The notes under the pieces: generated by a model | Databases searched by the model: none | What the model saw: only the letters and a program-made list of their open reading frames with translations | What the model was told of the DNA's origin: nothing | In this document: piece after piece, positions 1 through 11,486 of the stretch | How the letters are laid out: each line of letters begins with the position of its first letter | Position numbering within the stretch: the stretch's first letter is position 1 | Program-made: the position numbers and the translations under genes | Source: Silene conica | Lineage: Eukaryota; Streptophyta; Magnoliopsida; Caryophyllales; Caryophyllaceae | Reading direction: 5' to 3' | DNA length: 64,000 nucleotides | Assembly (NCBI GenBank): GCA_029255685.2 | Contig: CM055315.2 | Location: forward strand, 50,993,358-51,057,357

Positions 1-207
1 TGTTTAAGCTATAAAGAAGATGAAGACCCGGATGTCGTGGATCGGGAAGAAAAGAAAAAGAGGAGGCAGGCTCAAGAGGAGAGACCGTCGCATATGCTTT
101 GCGACGGCGGAAAGAAGATGTGCTTTGCTACTCAAGCAAACACCGTGGAGACTACGGCGTACCGTCAAAAGCCATGGTCGGATATTTTCCGCATCTTTAG
201 CAGATAG
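1..207 (+). CDS. C-terminal fragment of an Athila-type element ORF
   Basis: Frame 1 is open from the first base to a TAG at 205-207, giving 68 residues; the start lies outside the window. The peptide is charged, with a Glu/Asp stretch, then a Lys/Arg-rich stretch (about residues 16-27), and ends in aromatic and basic residues. I recognise no domain. Because it lies immediately upstream of the long non-coding 3' region and LTR of a plus-strand Athila-type element (2194-3756), it is most likely the tail of that element's gag-pol polyprotein. That assignment is from position, not similarity. Confidence 0.5.
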   Translation, partial: CLSYKEDEDPDVVDREEKKKRRQAQEERPSHMLCDGGKKMCFATQANTVETTAYRQKPWSDIFRIFSR

Positions 208-2176
208 TTAATTCTAGTTTCAGTTTTAAGACAATTTATTTTTGTTGTGTGAGACTTTTTAATTTGGTTTGCTCTTAGTTTTAGAACCTTATGCTTGCGT
301 AGTTAAGACTTTAAGACTTGTTTCTGGAATCTCGCGCATTTGTTGGGCGCATATACTTTTCTTGCTTTTTCAGGTTTTACGGAGAAACGGAGACCGCTGG
401 GACACAGAGGGTCGACCGACCAGATACATCAGTCGGTCGACCCAGTCGCTGTATTACCAAGATTCTTGTACTCTGCAGGAAGGTCGGTCGACCTACCCGT
501 CCGTCACAGTCAGTTCGTTTCTTCCTCGGGAACCGTGCAACCGTTCTTGGTTACTTGAGTGGCACTGCTGGCCACCAAAACCTCCCAGCTTACGCTGGTT
601 TGGGGAGGTTTTTCACGCGTCTATTAACCCAGTGAGTTCTTTCCAGTTTTTCCTTAGTTTTTATTTGCATCCTTCCTTTAATTTTCTGAAACCTTTACTT
701 AGGCTAATGCACAATGGGGACATTGTGCGGGTTGGTTTGGGGAATGTTTACGTATCACATGCATTGCATTCTGTCACACGTTTATTGCATTTCTGTCTTG
801 CATTGTTTTTTTCTTTATTTTCTTTACCTATACAAAAGAAAAATCCAAAAAAATGAAAAAATTCAAAAAAATTCAAAAAATGCACGTTTATTTTAGCATA
901 TAGGTCGAGTCGGAACGATAGTATTTCAAGGATGATTTAGCTATCTTACATGTTTATGCCTTTACCTTGCCTTGTCAACTTGTTCTAGTATGAGAGTCTT
1001 TTGCATATCTACGAGTTTTTGTCAATTTGTATATCTTGAGACTTGACTTATACCTTGGCAACCTACTATACATTCTGAGTTTTAGAGCCTTATTCCTGGT
1101 TTCATTCTTAAACCAGCTGTCTAGGATGTGAGTAGTACTCCCCTTGGAACATGTTACATCAATATGCATAAACATGAGCTTGAATTGCTATATACTTGTT
1201 TTACTTTCTCGTTTTGTGAGTCTTGATACGTGCATTCGGGATCTCTTCTCTCTTATTTACCCATAAGCCCTACATAGCCAAATTTGCCTTTTTATTCCCC
1301 TAAAACTACATCCCATACTTAGCCTACCCTTCCAAGCTAGTATTTGTGGTCTTTGGTTTGACTTTTGAGGCATCTTGGTTTGTATGCTATCTTGAGCAAA
1401 AAAGAGAAAAGAAAGAAAGAAAGAAAAGAAAAAGAACAGAAAAATTCAGAAAAAGAAAGAAAGAAAAAAGAAAAACGAAAAAAGTCAAAAACATACAAAA
1501 GTCAGTCGACCGACCACCATCATAGGTCGGCCGACCACCTGACAGCATCATCAGATTCAAAAATTCGTTCCAAATTCCTTTCTTTATTGTGTTATCACTC
1601 CCGTACCTCATTCAAAATATTTGGGAGTCCTTTCTTGTATTCAATGTGAGAATTGTGCCACAAAGGAGCATTTCCTTAATGTCAAAAAGTTGTGAAGTAT
1701 GTTGTTGGGAAACGGTTTTACTAGCCTGGCTATTAACCCCACATGTCCAAAAAACATCTTAACCACTTTTTACCTTTTACCTCACGTATCTTTCATTACC
1801 TCAATTGCATGTATCCGAGTCACTTAATGGGTTTGTTATACATAGTTGTAGAATTCTCGTTCATGTTAGATTGCAGGCATGTTTTCATGGGTCGCAGTTA
1901 GGTGAGTGTCATGACAAAATACTTCTTTCTATCTTTTACATATACTCACCCTTTGCTTCATGAGTGTCTCGAGCGTGCCGCGAGAGTCCATAGTATAAAG
2001 TCTCTATAGTCTCTAATGTTGCAAGTTTGACGACATCATAACTCGTTTGCATGATTTGAATACTTTCTCATTTTATACTTGGTATTGGTTTAGGCTAACA
2101 TGTAAATTTCGCTCTGAGATTGAAATCGTTCCATTAGTTAAGATCGAGTCTATTTCTTGCTTGAGGGCAAGCAAGA
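208..2176 (+). other. Non-coding 3' internal region of left Athila-type element
   Basis: No credible gene is present. The region holds GGTCGACCGACC-type palindromic motifs (405-500 and 1500-1540), a purine-rich A/G tract (about 1395-1495) and a polypurine-like box GGTTTGGGGA at 734-743. That box lies 1447 bp upstream of the identical decamer in the true PPT at 2181-2190. A block following the box (about 860-2190) resembles the 3' region of the Athila element at 32.5-33.9 kb. Unlike that element, this one shows no ORF-1-like gene in the spacer. Confidence 0.6.
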
Positions 2177-2193
2177 GTTTGGTTTGGGGAATT
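2177..2193 (+). promoter_or_regulatory. Polypurine tract of left Athila-type element
   Basis: The G/T-rich stretch containing GGTTTGGGGA abuts the LTR start TGATGCGTG. This is the plus-strand priming position of Athila-type Ty3 elements. It is preceded by GGGCAAGCAAGAG, similar to GGGACAAGCAAAG before the PPT at 33921-33940. Confidence 0.7.
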
Positions 2194-3756
2194 TGATGCG
2201 TGTCTATTTTATCATGTTTTTCATCTATTTTTACACACATTTGGTCGCTCATTTACTACGTTTTAGCCTTTATTTCCCAACAAACGTGCACTTTCGTATT
2301 TTTATGCACTTTTGCAGATTTATGCGGAAAAAGGACGATTTAACACCAAATTCATGTCCTCGAGTCTTTTACATAATTAAGGAACAAAGGAAAGTCAATT
2401 GGAGTCTTTACCTAAGTACCAGAAGTCAAAGCAAGAAGAAAACCGAAGAATTCCCTGCGGAAGCGGTCGACCGACCAGCTAAACGGGTCGGCTGACCAGG
2501 CCTGATTTTCATAAAAGACCAAATCCTGAAGAAAAGACCCAGAATTCAACTAAGCCCGTGAAAGAGGTCGACCGACCCACCAAAGTGGTCGACCGACCTC
2601 AGAGAAGCCCAGGAGCGTTTTTTTTTCGGAAAGTAATTAGAAGTAGGAGTCTTTTAGGAAACTCTAATCTCTTGCCTTATATAAACTAATCTCTTGATTA
2701 GGGTTTAGGGGGGATGAATCCAGTTTTATTTAGAAGAAGTTAAATCTAGCTTTTATCAATTCAATCATTCAGTTCGTTAGTTCAGTTTGTAATCTTTCAA
2801 TAATTCCCAGGCATTCAATAAAGTTTGTTCCTTTCTGCCCTAATTCCGACTGTGGTAATTACTCTTTTAATCTAGCTTTATTATTGTTCTTATTATTATT
2901 ACATTCGTTTAAATCAGAATCTCAAGCTTTATTGAATCTCGCATGTTTAGATTATTTACTATGTTTACCATGTTTATTCCCGTTTTCATAATTGTCTTAA
3001 TAACCATGAGTAGCTAAATTTCATATGTTAGGATATAGGGGATGAATATGCGTAGGTAGTAGAAATTCCGAGACCGACTTGTAGCAGAGCCGCGGTCGAC
3101 CGACTCAAATAGGGTCGACCGACGCTTTGGTCGGCCGACTGGAATAGCTGGTCGGTCGACCATCCGCGTATGTATCTTGTTTCGTCTTTTCCTTGTTGAC
3201 TATAATATCCTACAATGAGACTGAAAGGAGACTTGTAGGACGTTAGTAATGACCTACCCAAGATTGAAAGATACGGGAAGGGCATTGGTTTACACCTTAA
3301 GACGGCTAGGTTACTTAAGACTGAAAGGTATGTGACCTAGGATTTAGGAATCACCCTTATTGTTGACACCCAATAATTGTGAGACCTAGGAACTAATAGC
3401 ATAGGCCAAAAGGAGCTATTAGGTAGCATGTACCTAAAAAGTTATGTTACACCCCCTTACGCGACTGCAATACATGTTGACCTTAGGATTTATATTACCT
3501 TAGCTATTTATTACCCCAAACATCCTAGCATCCCTTTTATTATATTTTATTCTCATCTTTTATTATTTGTTTGTTTTAATCTTTGCCTTAGACATAGTAA
3601 TCAACACAATCAAACCCCCAAATTTGTTACCTTCAACATTAACATCAAACAATAAATACTCCCCACCTCCTTGTGGTTCGACCCTGACTTTCACTATCTA
3701 TTGTTAAAGTTAGGAATTATAAATTTTATCTTTGGTACCCTCAACGACGGGCATCA
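2194..3756 (+). repeat. 3' LTR of left Athila-type element
   Basis: The 1563-bp LTR begins TGATGCGTG after the PPT and ends GGGCATCA, so TGATGC and GCATCA form short terminal inverted repeats. It contains clusters of GGTCGACCGACC-type motifs at 2465-2610 and 3090-3165. The base after it (3757) is the first base of a minus-strand LTR, so this element probably inserted there; its left flank is outside the window and the TSD cannot be checked. A truncated inverted copy of a closely related LTR lies at 49942-51328. Confidence 0.8.
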
Positions 3757-4781
3757 ATGGGCGAGAATATAAGACACGAAAACCGATGTAGATTACAAGT
3801 TTAAGGCAGAATGATTATGTGACGAAATTATATGATAATAGAGATGATAAGGGAAGGGAAAAACAACAGCAAAACTTGATGAACAAAGGGGAAGCAGGGA
3901 CGAAAATAGAAGGAGAAACGAAGCATAAAAACAGAGCAGGAAGGCACGAAAATTGCAGCACAACGAGAGAAGAAGCAATACGAAAAAAACGAAATAACAA
4001 CAGTAACAATAACAATATGAATAAGATTAATAAAGAAGGATTACAATCAAAGGAATCCGGCTTAAGAACGAGTTCGAAACCAATACAATCCTTGAGTTTG
4101 TAAGAAAAGAACACAAAACTAAGATAATTTTTATTAAGTAAAAAGTGACGGTTAAAAGAGTAGAATAATAGAGTTCTGTAAAAAATCTAGATAACCTAAT
4201 GAACTCACAAACGAGTTCTTAAATAGGACATGAAAGCAAAACTGATGAAAGTTCTCGGGAAAATGAAGAGGCACCCGATAGAACTCTCGATCGAGAGAAA
4301 ATTTTACTCGATCTAGAGGAATCTCATCCAAAACGGTTGATCGAGAGAAACACAGTTCTCGATCGTTCTCTTCATTCGCAAAACTGCTCGATCGAACAAC
4401 ATAGCTATCGATCGAGACCTTGGGACCCTTATATCTTCTCGATCGAGCACAGGACAGCTCGATCGAGGCTTTTTATCCTCGATGGGGTCTTCGATTGGCC
4501 TTAAGTGGTCGAGTTCTTTGAAATTCGTCTTTCGTGGTCGATGGCATCCCTCACGCTCTTCCATGAATGTAAAATTGACTTAATTTCTTCCATTATCTAC
4601 CGAAAACGTAATACTCGAGGTAGAAAAGCTCTGTTTCCACTACAATCCGGTTCATATCTGCAAAATAGCAATACAAACACAAAGTAGCCTATTCGGGGCA
4701 TAGAGCGATAATAAATCACTCAATTGCATGAAAATGTGTGCCAAAAAGGGACTAAAAAGTCTATAACAAATGCACACATCA
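3757..4781 (-). repeat. 3' LTR (partial) of the base-layer minus-strand Athila element
   Basis: Read on the minus strand, the LTR begins TGATGTGTGCA at 4781 directly after a PPT (4782-4797). About 1.0 kb is visible before it is cut off by the left element's LTR at 3756. CTCGATCGAG-type palindromes cluster at about 4285-4500. The ORFs seen in this segment are LTR by-products and not genes. Confidence 0.7.
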
Positions 4782-4797
4782 AACTTCCCCAAACCGA
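4782..4797 (-). promoter_or_regulatory. Polypurine tract of base-layer Athila element
   Basis: On the minus strand the sequence reads TCGGTTTGGGGAAGTT immediately before the LTR start. It is preceded (minus strand) by GAGGACAAGCAAAGGC, the same arrangement as in the other Athila elements here. Confidence 0.7.
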
Positions 4798-5106
4798 GCC
4801 TTTGCTTGTCCTCAAGCAAACTAAATGCAAACTAAGGACCTAATGGATGGAGTAAAATTCAAAGCTACTAATAGTCAATGCCAAACGCTTAAATGCACAG
4901 AATCAACCAATGCCAAGATTAGAAAAGAGGGAACGAATTTATATATACCATGGAAAACATGTTAGACTTTCGACCTTGCTAGACTCGTATAATTTCGGAC
5001 TCTCCCGGAATCCCTCTTCTCTCATCAAAGTAAATGGTGAATTTATATGTGCAAAAGAGAAGAAGAAACATAGACTCTCGCCTAACTGCGATCAACAAAA
5101 CATGCA
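4798..5106 (-). other. Non-coding internal DNA of base-layer Athila element
   Basis: This is the stretch between the minus-strand PPT and the hAT-like insertion. I see no gene. It continues after the insertion at 15821, which is supported by the 8-bp duplication TGCAAGAC at both edges. Confidence 0.55.
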
Positions 5107-6813
5107 TGCAAGACCTAGGTAGCACCAAAACGGAAAGGACACGGGCACGACACGGACACTGGACACGGGACACGACATGCCATGAAATTTAGGACACGGG
5201 ACACGACATTTAAATTTAATAAAATATACATTTTATAGTTATAAATTTTTGATTTTATTTTTGTAAAAGTATTTGATATTAATTTTAAATAAGTGAATGT
5301 AAAACTTGCCCTTGATAATAAATTTATTTTCATTCCTCATCCGAATCAATATTCTAATTGATCTCTTTTCGATAACACATTTCTCATCTCAAGAACATCA
5401 TTCACCGCAAATGATAACCAAATATCGTGGACACGCGACAGACACGGCTCAAATACCATGGACACGCGTCGGACACGTGCCCAAATAAATGTAGAAAGTT
5501 AGACACGACTATTTAGGTGTTGGACACGTTTCGGCATGTGTCCGTGAAGTGTCTGTTAGGTTCTATGTTTTACACGCCCTTAAATAATTAGTCTTACTAA
5601 TTACAATATCCTAATTAACTCTTTAATTAGGGTTTCAAGATCTTATGCATGCTTATAATTTATGCGGAATAATGGAGTCGAATACTTACAATCTGACGAA
5701 ACCGGTGCTAGGATGATCCTCCAACCCTTAGTATCCAAAGTAGGATATCTCCTCCAGGATGCACCCAAGACAATCCCTTTGAACCGAAAATAACACTTAG
5801 CTAGGTGTTAAAACGGTTTTCCTTAAACTATATTCTAATCACTTATTAGAATAAATAAATATATGAATACTACAAATATTGTAGTATTGATAATATAATC
5901 TAATTATATTAATATTAAGAGATAATAATTTTAGAGGTTTTAGAAGTTTTTCTCACTTGAAAACTTGCCAAAAATTAGAATGAACAATAATATGTGTACC
6001 ACTTCACATTTGATGGTTGTCATGTGGTTTTGGCGTGAGACACACAAAAGGAAGCCAAGAGGGAGCATTTTGTCTTACCTATGCACATAGGTGGCTATAG
6101 GTGCAATTCACAAGGTATCCTTTTAAGGATTGTGTTTTTATGTTCTTAAAATACAAAACACACCTTAATTTACTCCTTCCCAAAACCGGTACCATCACAA
6201 CTAAAATGGACTTCCATTTTATCAAATGTCATTTTGTACAATTTGTATACTTATGTGTGACATACAATATGTCACAACATAAAATTAATTGTTCTAATTT
6301 AAAAATGCATATTTATCAAATAAATATCATTTATAAATTAAATAAATCATATTTAACAATTTGACTAGTAATTCATAATTACTTATGTATAAAATGGTCA
6401 TTTCAATAATCGTCAATACGATTTACAACACTTGTAATAATATACAACCCGATTTATTCTAATTACGACATTTCATAAATATCGTTTAATGTTTGATTAT
6501 TGACATGTTCAATTTCAAACATAAATCTTACATTAAGATTTAACCTCCGATTTCTCGATATACGAATTTAAGGAATCTGATCAACTCGTATCAATATACA
6601 TTTGATCAGTTTATCAATTAAGGGAATTGTCCTATAGGTGTGACCAAAAGGGATCAACTGACCACCACCGTCATACGACAGTAATGTTAAACTCTAGCTA
6701 GCCAATCATTACTGATTAATGTTGGTCAGTTGACAATATAATTTCGTATCATCCCTTGCGCATTCTTGTCATGAGATTTAATTATGTGATCGCACTGTTG
6801 TTGAGGACATATT

Positions 6814-8086
6814 TGTTGGAGGAAGTGTCCTCGACAATAGTGTGTTGACGTAATTAAAACTCATTTGAATGAAACACAATTGGGAGTGTTACTCTTTTAA
6901 AGTCAACTGATCAACATTTATCGATAATGATTGGCTGTCTAGAGTTTGACATTATCGTCATATGATAGTGGTGATCAGTTGATCCCTTAAGGTCATATCT
7001 TTAGGGAATTCCGTCTCAATGGAATAATTAATTAATATTGTATTGGATACAAATTAATTAATAACTAGAAATTTTGGAAATAATTTTTTATGACGAATAT
7101 TTTTATAATGGGATTATAATAATAATAAAAGTCAAAGTAATAAAATCGTTTTATTACTCGGTTTTATTTATTCGTTTGGGAAACGATTAAATTGAGATTA
7201 AACACGGTTGATCATAAAATTACAAAGAGTTGTAATTAAAATTATGATATTACATTTTATACAATAATAAATTCGAAACATTGGAATAATTATTTAAATG
7301 TAATAAATTTGTAAATTATGAATTTTAATAGTTAAAATTGCACAATTAACAAATTGGGTCATGTGTTATGGAACATATGTGACATGTTACATTTTAACAC
7401 AATTGACAAAGATAAAATGGGTCCATATTAGACCCATTTTCAGCCGTGTAGTATAGAGTGGATGGAGGTTGTGTGTGCAATGTGATTGTGTGTGTAAGTG
7501 AATGTGTAAGAGTGTAAGGAATATTGTATGCATTGTGTAAGAACATAATGGCCATGCATTGGCCCTTGTGGGATTGATTTGGCAGGCCATGAGGCTTGCT
7601 AGGCAAGCTCATGTGCTTATATAATCACCACTTACAACACTCATCAATTGCTAGTCTCTTTGGTTGTTCTTCAACACACATCTCCCATAAACACTACAAC
7701 TCCATTCTCTCATTTTAGTAAAATAGTTTTTACTAAGAAAATAATTATTTCCTATACTAATAATATTAAGAGTAATATTATTATTATTTCTAGTATACTT
7801 GTACTAATTTTCTAGTAACAAAATTAGTATTAGTTTGAGATCGGGTCCTTGATACGCACCTTTAGGAGACGATCTTTGTTAGATCGTTACAAGAGGATTT
7901 CGGGTTTTGAAGACTCAAATAATAGGTGATTATTGAGTATAAACCTTCTAAAACCAATGTAAGGACTATCACATCTTATGATATCATCATGCATGCATAA
8001 GATCTTATTAAGTTTTATAACCTAAACTTAAAGAAACAAAACTCACATTAGATTTGAGTATAAAATCAGGAACTTAGTTTCCAACA
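6814..8086 (+). repeat. 5' LTR of gag-only Copia element
   Basis: The LTR begins TGTTGGAGGAAGTG and ends TTTCCAACA. It is AT-rich. Its first 200 bp match the LTRs starting at 34151, 41137 and 48846 with modest divergence. The short ORFs within it recur in the 3' LTR and are not genes. Confidence 0.88.
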
Positions 8087-8088
8087 AT

Positions 8089-8100
8089 TGGTATCAGAGC
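8089..8100 (+). promoter_or_regulatory. Primer binding site, initiator methionine tRNA type
   Basis: TGGTATCAGAGC lies 2 bp downstream of the 5' LTR. It is complementary to the 3' end of plant initiator tRNA-Met and is typical of Copia elements. The same 12 bases occur at 35302-35313. Confidence 0.88.
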
Positions 8101-10577
8101 ATTACGGTTGTTGCATGCATGATCGGATTCATGATTTATGTTAAAATCGGATTAACATATATTTCGGAATTTTCGAAATATTTTGTATTTATTATGATAA
8201 ATCACAAAATAATTTTGCATGTTAAAGTTTCTGATTCTAAAATGGTTTTAGGACATAAAAATAATTTTATAGATTTTTATTGTTCATTTTTATATTTATT
8301 TGTATATTTTGTAGTTTAAATCGGTTTTAAACAACAATTAATGGGAAAAATAGATAAAAATAGTTTGTGGCCGAGATTTTTTGATATGTTCTCACATGCA
8401 TATTTAATATATTGTATATGATTTTTCGTAAGAAATGGAGTTAATATGCATGGATTATGAATTTTATGAGATAAATAGTCATAATATGAGTAAAAATGGG
8501 TATATAAGGTTATATTTCGAATTTGACCTTAAAATTTTTATGAGAAGTCACATGCAATATATAAAGTACCTGTGTAAATTTTCGAAATTATTGGACTTGT
8601 ATTGCATGATTAATGATTTTTATAGTAAAAATCGGATTAATAGTGACTTAAATTCGACTTTAATAGCTATAGTTGGAATTTTGCCATAAAAAGTTTACAC
8701 AATATCACATGCAATATTTAAAGAATGTATATAAATTTTGGGAATTTATTCTCAAGTGATGCATGATTTATGATTTTAATAGTTAAAATCGGATAAATAG
8801 TGACTTATTGTGTTAAAAATAGTTAATCTTAATATTATGGCATAAAATTTTACCCATGGATGTCTTATATAATAGGAACATCAGATCTAAAAGTTGGATA
8901 TCAAAAAGTTTCTTTTTTTATGATTATTAATTTTAATGAGTTAATTAGCTAATAATCGTAATTTATGAGTCGAAAATAAAATTTTCGAGTATGGTCTGTA
9001 ATTTTTGGTCATTTTCAGATTCTAATATGTATTTTAGGATGACTAAAAATTTATTGCAAATTATTGCAAGTTTTTACAATTTAAATCGGATTTTAACCAT
9101 AAAAACGGCTTTTTATGCGATTTATTTAAGAAATAAACCATATATATTTGCAAGAGACCATTTAAATAATTTCTGATTTTTTAGAAAATTTCCAGAAAGT
9201 TTAAAATTTTTGAATTTTAAATTTCGAATTTTATTGACTCATTGGCCATATTTTGTTTATTTTTCCCGAAAATACAAGTAATTTATGAACAATAATGCAA
9301 AATCAAGTTAGATCATGATCAAATATTAGTAGAGACTAAACATTGATTCCTAAAGTAAGTTAGGATGATTAACTTGGACATAAATTAGATTTATGTAATT
9401 TTGATGATTTTAATAGTTAAAATCGCGCATATCCGTAAAAACCGTAAACAAATATGAGATATTTGCTCCCATAAGGCGATTTGGCATTAAAAATTGAGCA
9501 TTTGCATACATATTTTATTTATTGCAATTTATTTAATATGAATGTCATATTTTGAATGTTATTTATATAATTTGGAATTATGTAATTTTTCTTAGTATGG
9601 CCTTAGTTTTAATCAATATTACCCGTAATGAAAGGGAATATTGATTCGGTTGTAATTTATGTGATCTCGTATCACGGGTTTGTAATTTAATTTAATTTTC
9701 AGTTTTACAAATAGAATAGTTGTATTATTTTATTGTAATTCCGGAGATCCAAAAGACGGTGCCATACGGAAAGGAGTTCCGACAAGACGGTGTTTTCTTG
9801 GATGGCATGCCAATGAAGTTCAAGGGACCATGGAGTTGGTTTCCGAATTTGTAATAGTTAATTAGTTTTACTATTACTAGGAAGGCCATACTAGGATTTT
9901 ATTGCTTTATTGCTTTTATTTTTGCATTATTAATATGTTTGCATGCATAGCCAAATCGCCATAAACATGCATATTAGTTTAGATCGTTGAAAACGACCGT
10001 GTCAATTATAATTATCGAGTTCACCAATTTAATTCGCTTAAAGGAGATAGATAATAAATTGACAAGACCTCTATATTAAACAAAACAATTGAGGATTAGC
10101 CTTACCAAATAGTAGAACCCATGAGCTTCTATTTCGTGGGGTGGTGCTAGTCCAGTGGGCAGTACGAACCTCATTACGTAGGATAAGTGGGGCGATGGGG
10201 TGGATTCAGTCCAGTGGGCGGATCGCATCCCGATGCATTTGAATTTGGTTTGTACTCAACGGAAGTGTAGAGGACCAGTGGTCAATGTGTTCCGGGCTAA
10301 GATGTATAAATTATGATTTGTCATCAACCAAGAGTTCTAGGGTAGAACCGGTTTATTTTAACCCACCAAACCATATCATTGGGTCGGAGTTCCAGTGGTT
10401 CACGATTTCGATAGTATGGGTTTGGGTCTTGGAATCATTTATAAAAATGGATAGAGGTCATTTTATAGATGCATCAACTTAGTATATATGTTTACAAGTT
10501 AAAATGAAAATTAAAACGATTAGCATTTAATTTCTTCATATGTTTAAAATTTTGTAGTCTTCGTATCAATATCAATC
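8101..10577 (+). other. Long untranslated leader of gag-only Copia element
   Basis: About 2.5 kb of AT-rich DNA without a credible ORF separates the primer site from the Gag start. The last kilobase (about 9595-10577) aligns by eye with the leader of the pol-bearing Copia element (about 35905-36828). Shared blocks include ATGGCCTTAGTTTTAATC-like sequence, GTGATCTCGTATCAC, an AAGGAGATA box and GACTTAGCCTTACCAAA-like sequence. The two start codons fall at equivalent places after this block. Such conservation suggests a cis-acting role such as packaging, which is inferred. Confidence 0.65.
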
Positions 10578-11486
10578 ATGACTACTTCCACTACTACAAA
10601 CACTTCATGGTTACAATCCTTCACGGATCGTTGTAAGCTAGAAAAGAATGGGGCAAACTTTGCCGATTGGGATGCCCAACTTTTGTTGGCAGCACAAGGT
10701 GACGGTAAGACCGAATACCTCATCGAAGAATCACCACCTGAACCTGCAGAAAATGCCACCGCCGCAGCAAGGCGACCCTATGATACTTATCAGAAGGAGT
10801 CTGCGACAATCAAAGATGTTTTGATCTTCTCGATGGAGCCGGAACTCCAAAGGAGTGCCATAAAGATTGGCACGGCCTATGAGATCTACTCCAGGCTTGT
10901 GACTATGTTCTCAAAGGCTTCGAGAATTGTCCAATACGAGGCGGCATCGGCTTTCTTTGATCTCAACCTTAAGGAGGGGCAAAAGGCTAGCCCACATGTG
11001 CTCAAGTTAATTGAGCATGTAGAAACCCTAAGGATGAATCAAGTGGACATTCCTAAAGAACTAGTGATTGACAGAATCCTACACTCCTTGTCTAAGGTGA
11101 AAACTTATGTACAATTCCGGGTGAATTTCAACATGAGAAACCAAGACATCTCTCTCGATGAATTGCACAATATGATCGTGCAAGCTGAAAGGGATATGGG
11201 CCTAAATGTTAGTGCCCCTAAGGATGTGCTCAACATTGATGTTAAGAGCAAAGGAAAGTTCCAGAGGAAGGGTAAGGCAAAGGGAAAGAAACCTTCCAAA
11301 GGTTCAAAGAAAGTGTCTTCTGAGGCAAGCACCTCCAATTCCAAGAAGAACCCTCATCAGGGAGCTAAGTGCTTTTATTGCAATGGCAAAGGACATTGGA
11401 AGAGGAACTGTTCCAAGTATCTCAGCGATCTCAAAGCTGGGAAAATTCTTCCAGTTGGTACGATAACTATCCCAATTTTATGTTAA
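10578..11486 (+). CDS. gag: Copia-type Gag polyprotein (stand-alone)
   Basis: This is an intact 302-residue ORF with an ATG start. The N-terminal part (about 15-215) has the look of plant Copia Gag (DUF4219/UBN2-type nucleocapsid-forming domain), including a tryptophan-rich start and an LRMNQVDIP-like region. It is followed by a Lys-rich linker (about 225-260) and one CCHC zinc knuckle (residues 265-278, C-x2-C-x4-H-x4-C). The protein ends 24 residues after the last Cys, just where protease begins in an ordinary Copia polyprotein. Gag would assemble virus-like particles and bind RNA. Codon structure is undisturbed, which suggests recent or continued selection. Confidence 0.9.
   Translation: MTTSTTTNTSWLQSFTDRCKLEKNGANFADWDAQLLLAAQGDGKTEYLIEESPPEPAENATAAARRPYDTYQKESATIKDVLIFSMEPELQRSAIKIGTAYEIYSRLVTMFSKASRIVQYEAASAFFDLNLKEGQKASPHVLKLIEHVETLRMNQVDIPKELVIDRILHSLSKVKTYVQFRVNFNMRNQDISLDELHNMIVQAERDMGLNVSAPKDVLNIDVKSKGKFQRKGKAKGKKPSKGSKKVSSEASTSNSKKNPHQGAKCFYCNGKGHWKRNCSKYLSDLKAGKILPVGTITIPILC

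Noticed and set aside
7387-7612. Minus-strand ORFs of about 70 codons repeated at 15034-15259
   Set aside because: They are inside the two LTRs of the gag-only element and have no homology or coding character.
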